From positions 868,001-932,000 of the forward strand of contig NC_057373.1 of the NCBI RefSeq assembly GCF_016906535.1: a DNA stretch of 64,000 nucleotides, written 5' to 3'. This document shows, piece after piece, positions 22,137 to 34,797 of this stretch. Both the position numbers and the translations under genes were made by a program. Positions within the stretch are counted from its first letter, which is position 1. Each line of letters opens with the position of its first letter. The notes beneath the pieces were generated by a model. The model saw nothing but the letters and a program-made list of their open reading frames with translations. It was not told where the DNA came from and made no database searches. The DNA is from Rhizoctonia solani (Eukaryota > Basidiomycota > Agaricomycetes > Cantharellales > Ceratobasidiaceae).

Positions 22137-24180
22137 TCGATTTCTACAACATGGGAGCTCAGTTATCACCAACAATCGGCAAGATTCGATGTGAAAACTT
22201 GCCTCCAACGCACGCTTCTTCTCCCCATGTTTCATGCGTTCGTACAGCTTCCTCTGCTTGTTGCTCATCAACATCTTGTTCATTTCGATTTCGTTGTCCT
22301 CAATAACCGGTTCAGCGACCTTCTTGGTTTTCTTGATTGCCTTCTTCAGATCTGCTTCAAATGTTGCATATTCGGCACCTGCTCGTTCGGCTTCGATCTC
22401 TGCAGCACGGCGAAGAGCCGGGTCTTCGGGGGCAGCAGCGGCCGCAGCAAGTGCAGGTCGAGTGACCGAATCTTCAGGAACGGGGGTTTCGACTTCAGCC
22501 ATTTTCTCATCCTCTTGTTCTTCTTCTTCCCCGTCACTTTCCCCAGATCCAGCAGCCAAATCTTCGTCCGTTGGCTCCGCTCCATTCGCATCGGGTACGT
22601 ATGTGCTCGAGCCCTCGCCAAATGGACTCAAATGAGGCGGGAGAATTTTTCCCTGAGCGTAGGTATCTTCTACCAGCAACCGGCCGGCGTTGATCGAATC
22701 AATGACCCACTGTGGCTGAACGTATTTGCGTCGACCGGCAGAGGCTAGATCACTGTTTAGCGGTCGGTCGACTATGACATGGGTGATTGAAGGGTCGTTC
22801 TCGTCGAAGGGTGATCCTGCGCCCAAGGTTGCGGGCCATCCCACACGACCACCAAAGGCACGAACTACGAACTCCAGCAATGGCCGTGGAGTCTCGCGGG
22901 AGAGAAAGATATTAAGAGAGGAGAATAAAAGTGGAGATGTTGCAGAGGGAAGAACAGCAATGTCGCGCATAGTAAGAAGTGGTGCTCCTTGACCGTCGGC
23001 AGATTTAGATGGCTGGACAACAAAATCGTCTGGCAATATATCTACATCGGTTGGTGCGGTGTCGGCGTCGGCCTTTGAAAAGGAAGTAATCGGCTGGGGC
23101 GGGAGAGGTGTTGCATTGATGTCCATAATAGCACGTTTGACGTCCTTGTTTGTCACCGTCTTGCCATCCACTTCGACCTTTTTAACTGTAGGAACAGAAG
23201 GGGATGTCGTTTGATCTGAAACAATATCTTCCAATGTAAATGCACCGACACCAGCCCTGCTTCGTCCTTGTCCAGATGAGTGGGGGGGGTATACCAGAGA
23301 AACGTCGGAGTAGAGCTTAAAGAACACAAATCCAAGCAACGTTTGGTATAGTTCAACAAACGTTAGCATCACTCGCGCATCTACATCTGCGGGTATCTAA
23401 ACACTGTAAGATTCTCTGTATTATGGCGAATAAAGAATAACTTACTGGTTGTGTAAACTGATAGGGAACAAGCCACGTAATAGTCTGTCCCATTACTTCC
23501 GCTTGAAAATAAATGCCCTTTATGGAGAGGAAGACCTTTCGAAGAGCATGTGTTCTCATCACATAGAGCTGCCACTCCGCCGACAGTCTCGTGCAGTTGG
23601 AAATAAGGGCGGTGGGTATTTGTGGCGAGGTAGGTAATGCAGCAAACAAGTGAATTAAGCAGAGGGCGTCGTCGATATCTCTCAGTGCATCGATGAAGGT
23701 AGGATATCTGGATATTCATTAATATAACTGGGGGGGGGGGGTTGGCTCAATACTGCACACCCTTTCCTTCACAATATGATCCAATGTGTATATAGGCTTG
23801 TTCTCTTCCAAGCTCTTCGCACTACTCCACTCTCCGCGACCGAGTGCTCGAGCCAGTTTCTTCGCAAATGCTTTATGCTCACGCAGTTTGCGAAGGATAG
23901 GCTCGTGTGTCAGGTACGCTATGTCTTTTGCATAGTAGAACGTAGTGGGGGCCGAAGATCCCTTGTTCGCTCGTTTACGATGTCTGGGCTCCCGAGGAAA
24001 TATGCCTATCCAAAATTGTTTCACCATATTATCCCCCGTTTCGCAAAAATCCTACACACCTTTTAGGATACATAGTCTTCGGAAATCAGCAAGAGAGCAT
24101 TGTAGTTTCTTTATAGCAGAAGACCGAGTGATATAAGCTTTGGCCGCACCGGATTTACCTCTTTGCTTGAGCTTAGCCAT
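22066..24180 (-). CDS. NOP7: Pescadillo homologue, ribosome biogenesis factor
   Basis: Pescadillo/Nop7 acts in the nucleolus in the PeBoW complex for 60S subunit maturation. The start at 24180 gives [20 protein letters not shown]. Next come [23 protein letters not shown] (joined across an intron), then [20 protein letters not shown] and [40 protein letters not shown], from the conserved N-terminal domain, and [19 protein letters not shown] complete that part. The BRCT domain follows ([20 protein letters not shown] to [20 protein letters not shown]), then an acidic region and a basic C-terminal coiled region ending [15 protein letters not shown]. The last intron (22202-22144) uses a GC donor (GAG|gcaagt) and restores [15 protein letters not shown]. 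The frame is intact. The gene converges on GH105 and its last bases are duplicated upstream in copy 1. Confidence 0.92.
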
Positions 24181-24478
24181 GGCGGATGTACGCAAACAAT
24201 TTCCTTCTCCCAAAATTTGCTTCCGATGACATAAGGGTCCCTGTTAAGGGCCTTATGGGTCTTGAGACAAATATCGTCTGGGAAAGGTAGCCTTAGGTCT
24301 ACAGAATGCCATGTCCTTCACGCTGTATATTTCGATATCAATAATGTTGCTCAACTTTATATATGATATAGATAAGGTGCCAAAGTAAATTTAACAGATA
24401 AAAGTAGCAGCTATATGTCCTACTATGGGACCCTGTACTAACGAATCGGTCATGTGATGTGATGTCTCCAATCTAAAG
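24181..24478. promoter_or_regulatory. Shared divergent promoter region
   Basis: 298 bases separate the starts of Pescadillo (-) and the Fmp32/MCUR1-like gene (+). The region contains a CCAATCT-like motif (about 24467-24473) close to the plus-strand start. No other element was identified. Confidence 0.4.
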
Positions 24479-25606
24479 ATGTTCTGTCGCGCTCGTCCAT
24501 TTACAGTCCAACGGTCTTTTCGTTCTTCAGCAGTAGCTCTCAACTCTCAAATTCGTCTAATAGATGAAGGCAATAATTCTACTTCCAACACTGACACCGA
24601 GACTCCTTCATCCAAGCTAGAAAGCGAACCCTTGCCCGGCCTCGAGCTCGTCTCGCAAGCTAGTTCACCTCCTACCCCCAGCTCTTCGGGCCTACCCCAA
24701 GTAGTACCAGAAAACGAACTCAGAGACATTCCCCGGATTAATGCTTTTGATACTCATCGCTTTGTTACCGCACTAGAGCGTACTTTCCCTACCCCTATTG
24801 CACGAACCTTGATGAGAGCCACTCGTGCATTGTTGGTCGTACGATTTGGGCGCGTAAAACAAGAAATATTCGGTGTCAGAGACCTGGACAATGTGAGTTA
24901 TTTGACTCGAATACATTACGATTATAATAACATTGTTACTCTTCTTACTTACGAATGAACTAATATACTAGCAAGCATATCTATTTCGGGCCGCACTTTC
25001 AGAATTGCGCACAGAATTAACTATGAGAACCCGTAGCGAATTTGCTGCCCTACGCACCGCCTCGAATGCGCTTCGGAGAGAGGTGGATGCTTTGAACGGA
25101 AAGATGAAAGAGGACATTGCAACCTTGAAGCATGAGTGAGTTCCTGAGTTGCCCCTGGTAGGTGGTCGACCCCTTACATGCGTCAGCATTGACATGGACA
25201 TAAACAACCGAAAAAATGAGACCCGCGCTGACGCTAAAGTGAATGAGATTGCAATCGAGGTACCGTCCTCTACCCAAGCCCATTCAATATTTTGGGCGCT
25301 GATGTGATAGCAGGAATTGAATCACCGTGCCACAATCAAGATCAGTGATCTCCGGTTCGCCTGTTCCACCTTTCTCAGCACTACTTATCTTCTAACAACT
25401 CACAAAGTACCGAAATTGAACAGGCCAAATGGGTCAACGTCAGTCGGGGAGTGCTGGGCGTGCTGAGTCTCGTATCGCTCGTCATTGCAACCATGGAACT
25501 CGCTCCTAAACCACCCAAGCCAGTCCCGATCCCCACACCGACAGTAGTGGTGGAACGTGAAAAGCTCGACCTCCGCGAATTTGAGGATAATGAGTCAACC
25601 AGTTAG
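24479..25606 (+). CDS. Mitochondrial DUF1640 protein, Fmp32/MCUR1-like
   Basis: The start [20 protein letters not shown] is an Arg/Ser-rich mitochondrial targeting-like sequence. After a Ser/Pro-rich spacer comes the conserved helical domain [38 protein letters not shown] and [21 protein letters not shown] long coiled coil follows ([20 protein letters not shown]). It ends with the transmembrane-type segment [16 protein letters not shown] and a short tail. Exons: 24479-24892, 24972-25135, 25187 onward, with further introns that keep frame (for example CTC CG|T ACC GAA). Animal MCUR1 and yeast Fmp32 are inner-membrane proteins linked to calcium uptake and respiratory assembly. The precise role in this fungus is unknown. 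Frame intact. Confidence 0.85.
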
Positions 25607-27060
25607 TAACTGTGGGGGATTGCCAGCTCATGTGCAGAGAAGGTCGCTTCTGACGAACAGAAGCAAACAAATGCCGGAGCTAATTGCGAAGCAACGCCAG
25701 TTTATGATTACGCACAGTTGTTTTGTAATGTACATTATGTGTCATTTTTATCGCGTCAGCCTCGCCTCCTTGCCAGCCAATCACTATTTTCTCCGAATGG
25801 TGTTGTTTCATGCGCTTCTTGTTCCAAACTCCACTATTTGCCTTTCACGGATTATTTCTTTCTTCCTGTTTCATGATTCATTCAGGGTAACCGAACGCGA
25901 ACCTGTCGGTCTGCCCTGGCCGCCCAAACTTACGTATCATTAAAATTGTTCGTGGTGTACACCGTATCCCTAATCAGGAAGAATATACTCGCGGCAATAA
26001 ACGCACGGAACCGGCTAAGCACCGAGCCGAGCAGATTGCCGGGGGAAAGTGGTCGGAATCTGTAGAATCAGGCTATGCGCGGGGTAGTCACTGAGCTTCG
26101 AAAGATCAAATCAATCGATGCTTCTATGACTAGGTACTATCAATGACGTGGTGGAATCTTCGATACTAATGCAGCAATTACAAGAACCCTCTGATTTGCT
26201 CCAGTCTTAAAAGGTTTAGTTTAGCATATCATAATGCTGCCTGCCGGATTATAGTATTGACAAGATTAGCTTTGCCGGCGGAAGTGGGTATGAGATGTGA
26301 GAAGCTTACAGAGCATGGGGGCATGTGAGGGGTGGAACCGTGGACAGTGAGTTGGTACTGCCAAATACTAGCCAACAACGACTAATACGTGATGAACCCG
26401 CGTGAGGTCGATGTCAGATGCCGACTGTTGTTGTACTCGTGATATCTGAGGTATCGCCGAGCGCTGGAATACTGGAGATTTACGTGGAGACGAGTGGCAA
26501 CATCCTCCGTGTGGGGAGGGAGGGGGGAGCGGAGACGACTGATCCTCACGTTTACGTAGCGCTGCATGGTCGTATCCATCGTCATCTCTAGAATCATACT
26601 ACTCCGGGACCTTGCGCATATCTTCACGACGGATTAACCTCTCGCTAAAAGTCCAGTTGAAACTCTTTGAGTGGGGGTATCTTTACTCCTGGTGGAAACT
26701 AGAATCCAGCAACATGCAAACTCTCAACCGGAGGTAAGCGAGTTTTCCGAGCAAGGGGAAATACTGGCTATATTTCATATGATTCGCCCTTAGACTTCGC
26801 TTGGGTGGGTACGAACGGGTAGGTGGGGCTGATGCATGTAGTAGCAGACGAGATGGCAACGCATGCACAATAGGCCACTTGGGAAGGGGACTTCAATGGA
26901 AACCAAAAGGCAAATTCTATCGGTTGTATAAGAAATAGTACAGCTAAAACAAATTGCGATCGAGAAAAGTTATACAAGGTATTCTACATCGGTCAACTTC
27001 AGAGTACCCAAGAATATATGTGTATGATGCGAGTATAATGTGCACCCTTTTTTTTCTAGC
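25607..27060. other. Convergent intergenic region, nothing recognised
   Basis: About 1.45 kb between two converging genes. Only short frames without splice support are present. I see no RNA gene or repeat. Confidence 0.4.
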
Positions 27061-30000
27061 TTATGAGTCCCAGATGGCACCTGCGCAGAGATATTAGACT
27101 AGTGTTTTAATAAATCACATATAGAGACTCACCAAAGGCCGGAATCCCACGGCTCATCATCCCGTACACAACCTTTTCCGTCAGTTTTTGGTTGCTAATA
27201 ATTGCCACAGCTTCTGCATCAAACTCGCGAACCAGGCGCAAAGTGAGTTTGACCATGTCTGGCTTTCCGTGTTTGCGAGTATCGTAAATCACCGCATCGG
27301 GAGAGGCATCGAGGAGCTTATCGACGAGTTCGTTACCAAATGTCTTTCGCACGTCGGGACTTGTCCAAAGGAGACGCATGGGAATACGTTTCTCGAAGAT
27401 CGCTGGTGCGCATGGACCAATACCGGAACCGGTTGCGACGATTACAAGACGGCGGAAGAGAGGCACGATCCTCAAGACACCGTAGGTAGGGACACCACGG
27501 ACCCAGAGTTGGGTGGGAGGATTTTCGATTGTGTGACCGGTCCAGTCTCCAGCACGAGAAACAACTAGACTAAACCCTGGAGTGTTGGGCTCTTGGATAC
27601 TGATTTTTTATGTTAATAAAATTGGTCACAAATGGCTAATATACTCCACTTACGTTGCGAACGAATGCCATTCCATGAGCGGTGACTTGGAAACGCGAAC
27701 AAAGTGGCCAGTCTTGGGAGTAGTGTAGTCAAAGTAGAGGCGGATGGCATGATTTGAGAGAACCACGGAGCGACATTGACCTTGCGCAACCTTAGCCAAG
27801 AGGACATGATTGCAAGCGTAATCACGCAAATCATCCAGAAAGAAGCATTGGTACGCAGGGCTCGTGCCAGGCTGACTCCTGGTGCCTTGTAGTCGTTCGT
27901 CAGGAGAATAACCAGGGCCCAGACAAGCGCCGTGGCGGCCCAGCTGAGGGAGAGCAATGGCTGATGAACAATAATATCTTAGAATAGTAAAAATGACATA
28001 CCCAAAGAATCTGTGGGTACGCTCGAAATTGTCATGTGCGGTAGAGCGTCTCTTTGGATAAGCAAACCAAATCATAGCTGTTTTGAAGTTTCGTTAGAAT
28101 GAACAGTCAATCGAGATGCGTGCAAGGTTGCCTACCCAAGAGAAGGCTCAGGACCAAGTAAGTAATAACCACCGTAGCATAGATGCCCCCTGATGGCGGA
28201 CAACATCTCGGGTCACCTCGACAGCTATCAAGTAGAGTCAGCACAATTGTTAGACCCGGATGATTATAACATACTGAAGTAGATCAACCATACTATGGCG
28301 CTGATGCCACTACCCGAGTGTGCGCCTCCATGTGGTAGACCCTGCCAGCAATCCGACGGATAGCCAATGGCCAAGACCTAGGAACGGCGCAAGCGATGTT
28401 GAAAATCAAATTCAAAACGTAATCCTGTGGTGGATGCGACTCAGTATACATCCGCAAGTGCGCATATAGTTCACTCTACCTGACGCATCAATACTGCCGC
28501 GCAAATATTTCCGACCACAATGGTTCCGATTTTGTTAGCCGGGAGTCCACCCTCGACGAGTGCGTGAATGAAGATAGACATGTTGACGATGAAAACCACA
28601 CCGAAGAGCCTGCGGTAAAGACTAAAAACAATATGGCGCAAGTTCCTCACGTATTTCGGCTCCATCTTTTCAGGAAGCTCGTCATCGAGATAGCCGTCCC
28701 ATGCATTGCCTCCTTTTTCGGCGGCAAGGTCGGTCTTAGCCCCAAGAACAGGCAGACTAGCGATTACTGTATCGACAGAGGATTTTTTCACTATCGATTT
28801 GGAGTCCAGGTCTTCCTTCTCGTTCTGGTTTAAAGTTGAACGCGACGCCGAAGATGTGATCGACCTTCCAGATGTGATGGGAGAGTTGGAGACTTGAGGA
28901 GAAGCCTCGTTAAAAGGACGGAACGACTCGTTGGTAATCTGCAATGGTTGCGCGGGTGCTCCATGCTCTTGAAGTTGGGCCCACATATTACCAATATTGA
29001 CGGACGCAGTGGATAGGCGGTTGGCGATTGCAGCCTGTGCGGGTTTGTTGATCGCGGCAACGAAGGGAGTAAATGTGAGTCTGGATGTTGAAGTCTCCAC
29101 CTCGACGATTGTAGGAGCAGAAGCGACATCGTTGTTGACTGTAACTGCGACGGGAACAGGCGCCTCAACCATTGCTCGGAGGGCACGTTTGTCAATTTTT
29201 CTGTTCATTTTTTATTATTATTAACTCTAATCATAAATAGAGCGGCTCGACTTACCCATTAGCTGTCTTTGGCACAGTTTCAAGCTTGATATACCTTGAA
29301 GGCCGGGCATAATACGGCTGGACTTTAGCACAAGCCTCCTTGACTTTCTCAATGTCGGCGGTTTCAGGATATACGAAGCCAACTAGCTCCTTGCCGATGA
29401 GAAGAGCACAAGCAGTAGTCACTCCATCGGCGGACTGAAAATACTTGAGCAGGTGCACAGTTTGCGGAAATGCATGGACTCACCTCCAAAGATGCTGTCA
29501 CTCCATCCAATTCGACGCGGAATCCTTTAATCTTAACCTTAAAAAATAGAAAATGGTGAGTTCGTCATAAAACTATATCTTGCGATTCACTCACTTGGTC
29601 ATCTGCTCGCCCAAGGTGAATTAGCGAGCCGTCCTCACGCCACTTTCCGAGATCGCCAGTATTGAACATTAGGCTCCTGAATAATACAGTTTTTAAGTAA
29701 TAGACCCTGCACCGAAGACATTATACTTACCCATCATTGAGGAATGGATCATGCTTGAATTTCTTGGCTGTAAGCTCTGGCAAACCGATGTAGCCACGAG
29801 CAGCGCAAGCGCCGCCACCCCACATGATACCTGCACCCCATTTATTAAATTCCGTAGCTCATGAAAATAATAAAAACACATTACCAGTGGCTCCAATTGG
29901 CAAAGGGTTCATATCTTCATCGAGGACGTACACTGTGTTGTTGGGAAGGGGTTTGCCAATGTTCATCTCGTCACCAACAGCGTGTGGGAGTGGCGTCATA

Positions 30001-31331
30001 GTGTTAACGATTGTAACCTGGATATCGTGAGCATACAGTTAGAGTGTTTAGATTCGAGTAAGCATACCTCGGTGGGTCCACATGAGTTGTAATACGCGAC
30101 GCCAGCAGCAGCAAGTTTGTCAGCAAGAGGCTTGGGACAAGGTTCACCCGCGGTCGCTACGTATTTAATATTTGGGTAGTCGATAGGGTCATATAGCTGC
30201 ATAACAGAGGGAGTGGCAATCACAATATCAACACTACGATTTCCCAGTTAATTTCAACAGATATCTTCTGGGAACAACGGTAGGGAACATACCTGCTCAT
30301 CACGCCTTTCCAGTCAGAGCCACGAATACACAAAGTGCACCCATTGGCCACGCTTCCGAGACACTCCCACTGGGCCATGTCGAAGGCCACATTGAGAAGT
30401 TGTGCGACCCGACGGCCAGGACGCATACCAACTCGCCCTGGGTCGGTTAGGAGCAGGTTAACGACGCTGAGATGCGTCACATCAACACCCTTGGGCTTCC
30501 CGGTCGTTCCTATTTTGGAAATGATCAGTTCCTGTTCAAGTCTAAGAGGAATTCTCGCAACTTACCAGATGTGTAAATGGCATAAACACTTGATAAGGAC
30601 TCATTAGCGAGGAAGAACGATCTGAAATGAAAATTACAAACCTATCCGAAGACTTCCCGCTAACGGTAACATGCTTCAAATAATCATCGTTGTCAATAAC
30701 ATCTTCAAGAACCAGTGTTTCTATGGGATATGGTTGGCCAGCTGCCGCATATAGTCAATAAAACTAGCTCACTATGGTTTGGAATACGCGCAGCAAACTT
30801 TCTCAAGCAGACAACCGTTTGGACGCCAGCATCAGGAATGATGTGTGCGAGAGTAGAATCGGTGACAATACCACCATCTAACCATACAATTTAGTATCTG
30901 CACAAGTACTGTCCATACTATATGTCATACCTTGTGGAACATAAGCGGCTAGATAATTATGACGATCATTGGACACTGTATCAAGGGTGCTATGAAGACT
31001 GAAACGTACCTCCAGCTTTCAGAATACCAAGCATACCCGCGACCATAGAAATACTGCGCTGGACGAGGAGTAAGACTCGGTCACCCGATTTTACACCTTG
31101 CCGCTGCAAAGCGACAGCCAAGCGGTCGGACATTTGCTTGAGTTCAAGATAAGTCGCAGATTTGCCATCGTGTTCAACGGCAATAGCAGAGGGTCGCTGA
31201 GCAGCTTGATATTCAAAGGCTTCATGGATGGTTTGGAATGGAGGGGTGTAAGTTGAGCCAAGGCCAAACGAAATAAACTTGGCTTGATCCTCTGGAGAGA
31301 GGTTAGCGATTGAATGAGGAGATATTTGCAT
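27061..31331 (-). CDS. NRPS-like adenylation domain fused to TmpA-like membrane flavoprotein
   Basis: The N-terminal half is an AMP-binding adenylation domain: FQTIHEAFEYQAAQRPSAIA, VLLLVQRSISMVAGMLGILK, YAIYTSGTTGKPKG, YYNSCGPTE, MFNTGDLGKW, then KIKGFRVEL and NGKxNRKIDKRAL at its end. A Ser-rich linker of about 150 residues follows, with no recognisable carrier motif (no GGxS phosphopantetheine site). The C-terminal half has multiple membrane helices (FGVVFIVNMSIFIHALVEGG, LVWALVILLTNDY, WMICVITLAIMSSWLRL). A ferredoxin-reductase-like module comes last, with GHFVRVSKSPLMEWHSFAT for FAD and VIVATGSGIGPC for NAD(P), ending AFGAIWDS. This matches the Aspergillus TmpA group of membrane flavoproteins joined to an adenylation domain. 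About 15 introns. One base seems missing near 27771 (C-run). Substrate unknown. Confidence 0.8.
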
Positions 31332-32651
31332 GAGGGGCTAAGAGAGAGAGAGAGTGGGGGTGAGGAATCCGCATCGTCAAGACTCGCTACTTATACTTCT
31401 GAGTCGCATAAGTGGCTACTTGGAGATCAATTCGTACAATTATTCATACTACGTGACCATGAGTACAGCCGAGCGATAAATTCTGACAAAGCCTCATGAC
31501 CGTATGCTGGGAATCATCGGGGAATGAGCGGTATGGAGTACCGTTGCCATTTTGGCGATATTTTCCAATTCACAATGGTAGTACTACGATTATTGCTTTG
31601 CAATGTTTGCCTCAGGTTCGATGGTGAATCCAGTGTCAGACCTTGTGGGGGCCTGAAAAAAGCGCAAAGAAGGCAGTTATTCCATATCCAAGCGGTCGCG
31701 AAGTACTGCAAAGTGCCGCGAATCAGAGAAGTGCCCGTCGTATTATTACTTAGTGGCTAAGGTACGCATGCTCCTACCAAAGATCCACCGGGCCCGAGTG
31801 ATTTCTAAAGTGGAAGATCACCAGCAGTCCTGATCACGAACGTAAGGATCATTGCGCGAAGGTAAACGAGGAGTCTGGTGCACCTGACTCTGGCGTGGTT
31901 AACGTACATCCGGAATTCCAACGATGCATGATCCAAACAACTCTGGAATATCGGACACTTCGCACATATCATTGAGGAATCCAGAACGGTTCCAGATCCG
32001 TCCACTTTATTTTGCCGATGGAGCTACGATTGGGCGAAGTTTGAACTCGGGGTGGACCCTGGAAGGATTAGAGTATCGATCCACGTGGTGGAGTCACACC
32101 GCCACCGATCATCCTTCCTCGGTTGACATGTACACAGTGCTTGGCGAATGTAACTGGGACATCAGTAAACTGCTGTCCGGCAGCTGTTTGACGGTTGAGT
32201 TATTTTTAAGCGCCAATGCAAATCAGCGTGGATTCCATACCACCGGACCTCTACTGCGACAGGTACCCGAGTTCCCTGTCACATCGCCTATCTGAGTGAT
32301 GGAGGTCGAGCAAACATCGACAGAAATGGCGACATTAATCACATGGGGTGTGCCTACCTCGAAGAGCATCTCTGATATCATGGAGTACTCAGAATCTTCG
32401 GCGGATCATGTGGGCTGGCTCAGATACGACGTGGCTGATCAGACTACATGCTGCCGGTGCAACCAATGTTTGTTTTAGCTTATTGTGATGACTGCTTCTC
32501 GTATAATTCCGTTGACCCTTCGTTTATCAAAAATCGGCAATTGGAGCCATCTGTTTAGAATCAGTAGGGCTTTAGAACTCGTATATACTCTATGCCAGCG
32601 TAACTTTCGGCATAACCACCCCTCATTCATCTGCTCCGCAACAACCACACC
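31332..32651. other. Divergent intergenic region with a doubtful frame
   Basis: About 1.3 kb between the adenylation/flavoprotein gene and the hydratase. An open frame at 31924-32295 (123 residues, starting MHDPNNSGISDTSHISLRNP) is the only candidate. It has no splice or family support, so I do not call it a gene. Confidence 0.35.
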
Positions 32652-33892
32652 ATGTCTGCTGATCTCATCCTCGTCGCCAAGTCACAAGGTGTCGGTGTCA
32701 TCAAGCTAAATCGACCCAAAGCTCTCAACGCACTTTCAGCTGCCCTTATTCAACAACTCCTAGGATCTGTCAAAAGTTTCGAGGAGGATGACGAAGTCGG
32801 AGCCATCGTCATTACTGGAAGGCGAGTACAGTAAAACCTACCCATCAATTCTTCGTCTGACTATGTTGTCCGACACATTAGCGAAAAAGTGTTCGCAGGT
32901 ATGTTTTTTGATACATACTCAGAGTAAACATTTTCTAACATACAATTTACCAGCCGGTGCTGACATTAAAGAGCTCGAAAAACTCACATTTGTGAATGCT
33001 TACATGGGTAATTTTCTCCAGTCCCTGGCAGATGGAATTGCAGCGGCCCGCAAACCTATACTTGCAGCTGTCAACGGTTATGCTGTATGTCTCATTCCAT
33101 TACTATCACGTTATACACGTAACGATACCAACGTCACTAATATAGCTTGGTGGTGGCTGCGAGCTTGCAATGATGTGCGATGTGATTTATGGTGAGCTAC
33201 AAATTGCCGCCAGTAATAGCCCGGAAAAAACTGATTGTACAACAGCTGGCACAAATGCGGTGTTTGGCCAACCTGAAATCAAAATTGGTACAATTCCAGG
33301 AGCTGGTATGTCGCATCCCCTTTCTTACATTGAATTACGAATCATTACACATTATTTCAGGTGGCACACAACGCCTGATTAGAGCGGTTGGAAAGGCCAA
33401 GGTCAGGGCTGCTACAACTGTCGTCCAAATTCTCAGATACTAACAGGATAATATTTGGCTGCTGTCTAGGCGATGCACATGGTCCTTACAGGGGAATCCA
33501 TGAAGGCTGATGAAGCGGAACAAGCCGGCTTGGTCGCTAAAATTGTTCCACCGGAGAAAACCCTGGAGATCGCGATTGCAGCCGGTGCAGCGATGGCAAG
33601 CATGTCACGACCCGTTTTGCTGATGGCTAAGGAAAGCGTCAACCGGGGTATGTGCATATACCGAGTTCGGTAGTTCATGTGTCGATTCTAAATTTCAACA
33701 CCAGCCGAGGACCTGGCTCTTTCTGAAGGACTTCGATTCGAGCGTCGACTCTATCACGCTTCGTTCTCAACCGTGAGTAAGCAGTTGGTAGGAGGGTTTA
33801 TTATTGACATAATTGTAAATTAACAGAACGACTCAAAAGAGGGAATGAGGGCGTTTATTCAAAAGCGAAAGCCAGTATTTGAGCACGCATAG
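32652..33892 (+). CDS. Enoyl-CoA hydratase (crotonase family, probably mitochondrial-type)
   Basis: Hydrates 2-enoyl-CoA in fatty acid beta-oxidation. The protein begins [20 protein letters not shown] with the substrate-binding RPKALNALS segment. AGADIKEL and the oxyanion-hole motif [18 protein letters not shown] follow, the latter with the first catalytic Glu. [19 protein letters not shown] carries the second Glu. It ends [11 protein letters not shown], as in eukaryotic ECHS1-type enzymes. Intron 1 (32822-32881) has a GC donor (GGAAG|gcgagt...acattag) and yields ITGSEKVFAAGADIK, the expected sequence. Six further introns have GT donors and restore frame. There is no obvious targeting peptide before the crotonase fold, so the start could lie further upstream or the enzyme could be peroxisomal or cytosolic. 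Frame intact. Confidence 0.92.
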
Positions 33893-34154
33893 ATTCTAAA
33901 CTCTCTGTCACTTGCGTTTGGTTACTGTATATTACTTGTTTTGCACTAAGCATTTTATTTTATAAGAAACACAACGACCCAGTCGAATTGGATGTCTTAA
34001 TAATTAATGACACAGTCAAATCTAACAGGGTCCGCCTCGATCATATTAGACGCTGAAGCCCTTGCCGGCGGTAGAGGAACATAACACCAACCGCAACTAC
34101 CAGAAATACACACTTTTTCTCAACCCTCTTGTTTCTCCTATTGTATTATCCTAT

Positions 34155-34682
34155 ATGTGGTAAGAGAGGGGATGCGGGACTCACTATGAGCAACTACTAA
34201 CTCCGAGTAAGCAAACACATCCTCAACGCGCAAGCAGCGATTCGCGCACCGTGTTGCCAGAAATGGTTTGACTGTCCAGAATGCCATGCCGAGACTTCGG
34301 ACCATCCTATAAGAAAGACAACGGATATGGTATTCATGTGTAAAAAGTGCCGTAAGGCATTTAGAAAAGATATGGCGGCCTTCGAAGAAAGTGACGAATA
34401 TTGTCCACATTGCGATAACCATTTTGTGCGTCTGTTCTTTTTGGCACCTGTACCAGAGCTAAACGGAAATACTACACCCAAAAGATCATTGAAGCCAAAA
34501 CCCCAACGCCGGTAGTTGGAGTCGAAGGAGAAGACGCGCGCAAGGATGCTCGGTAAGTTTGTGCGCTATTCCAGCCCCGAACGTTGACTCTGATAGATAT
34601 GAATAGAATGTTACGTGATGAACGAATGAAGCAACTGGCACTATCTCTAGATGACGAATTCGCCGACCTCTTGGAGCCGTAA
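34155..34682 (+). CDS. CHY-type/zinc-ribbon zinc-binding protein
   Basis: Small protein made almost wholly of zinc-binding cysteines. The start MC|KHILNAQAAIRAPCCQKW is joined across intron 34160-34211. FDCPECHAETSDHPIRK follows, then MVFMCKKCRKAFRKDM and DEYCPHCDNHF. After an intron the tail reads IIEAKTPTPVVGVEGEDARK, and the protein ends LSLDDEFADLLEP. The CxxC pairs and the CPECHxET core are those of CHY zinc-finger-like fungal proteins related to Hot13, which acts on mitochondrial intermembrane-space import. This short version lacks the full CHY module, so only the fold is certain. Its 3' end lies 115 bases from the 3' end of the PRKRIP1-like gene. Confidence 0.75.
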
Positions 34683-34797
34683 AACTGGGCGTGTTTTCGC
34701 TGCATGCTTGGACCAAATATTATCATAAATACACATTTATATTACATCCATTACACCTGGCCATTCTCAAAAACATCCTTGACTCATACACATATAC

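Noticed and set aside
31924..32295. Open frame of 123 residues between the flavoprotein fusion and the hydratase
   Set aside because: There is no intron, family motif or signal peptide, and the downstream sequence shows no continuation. Chance frames of this length occur in the window.
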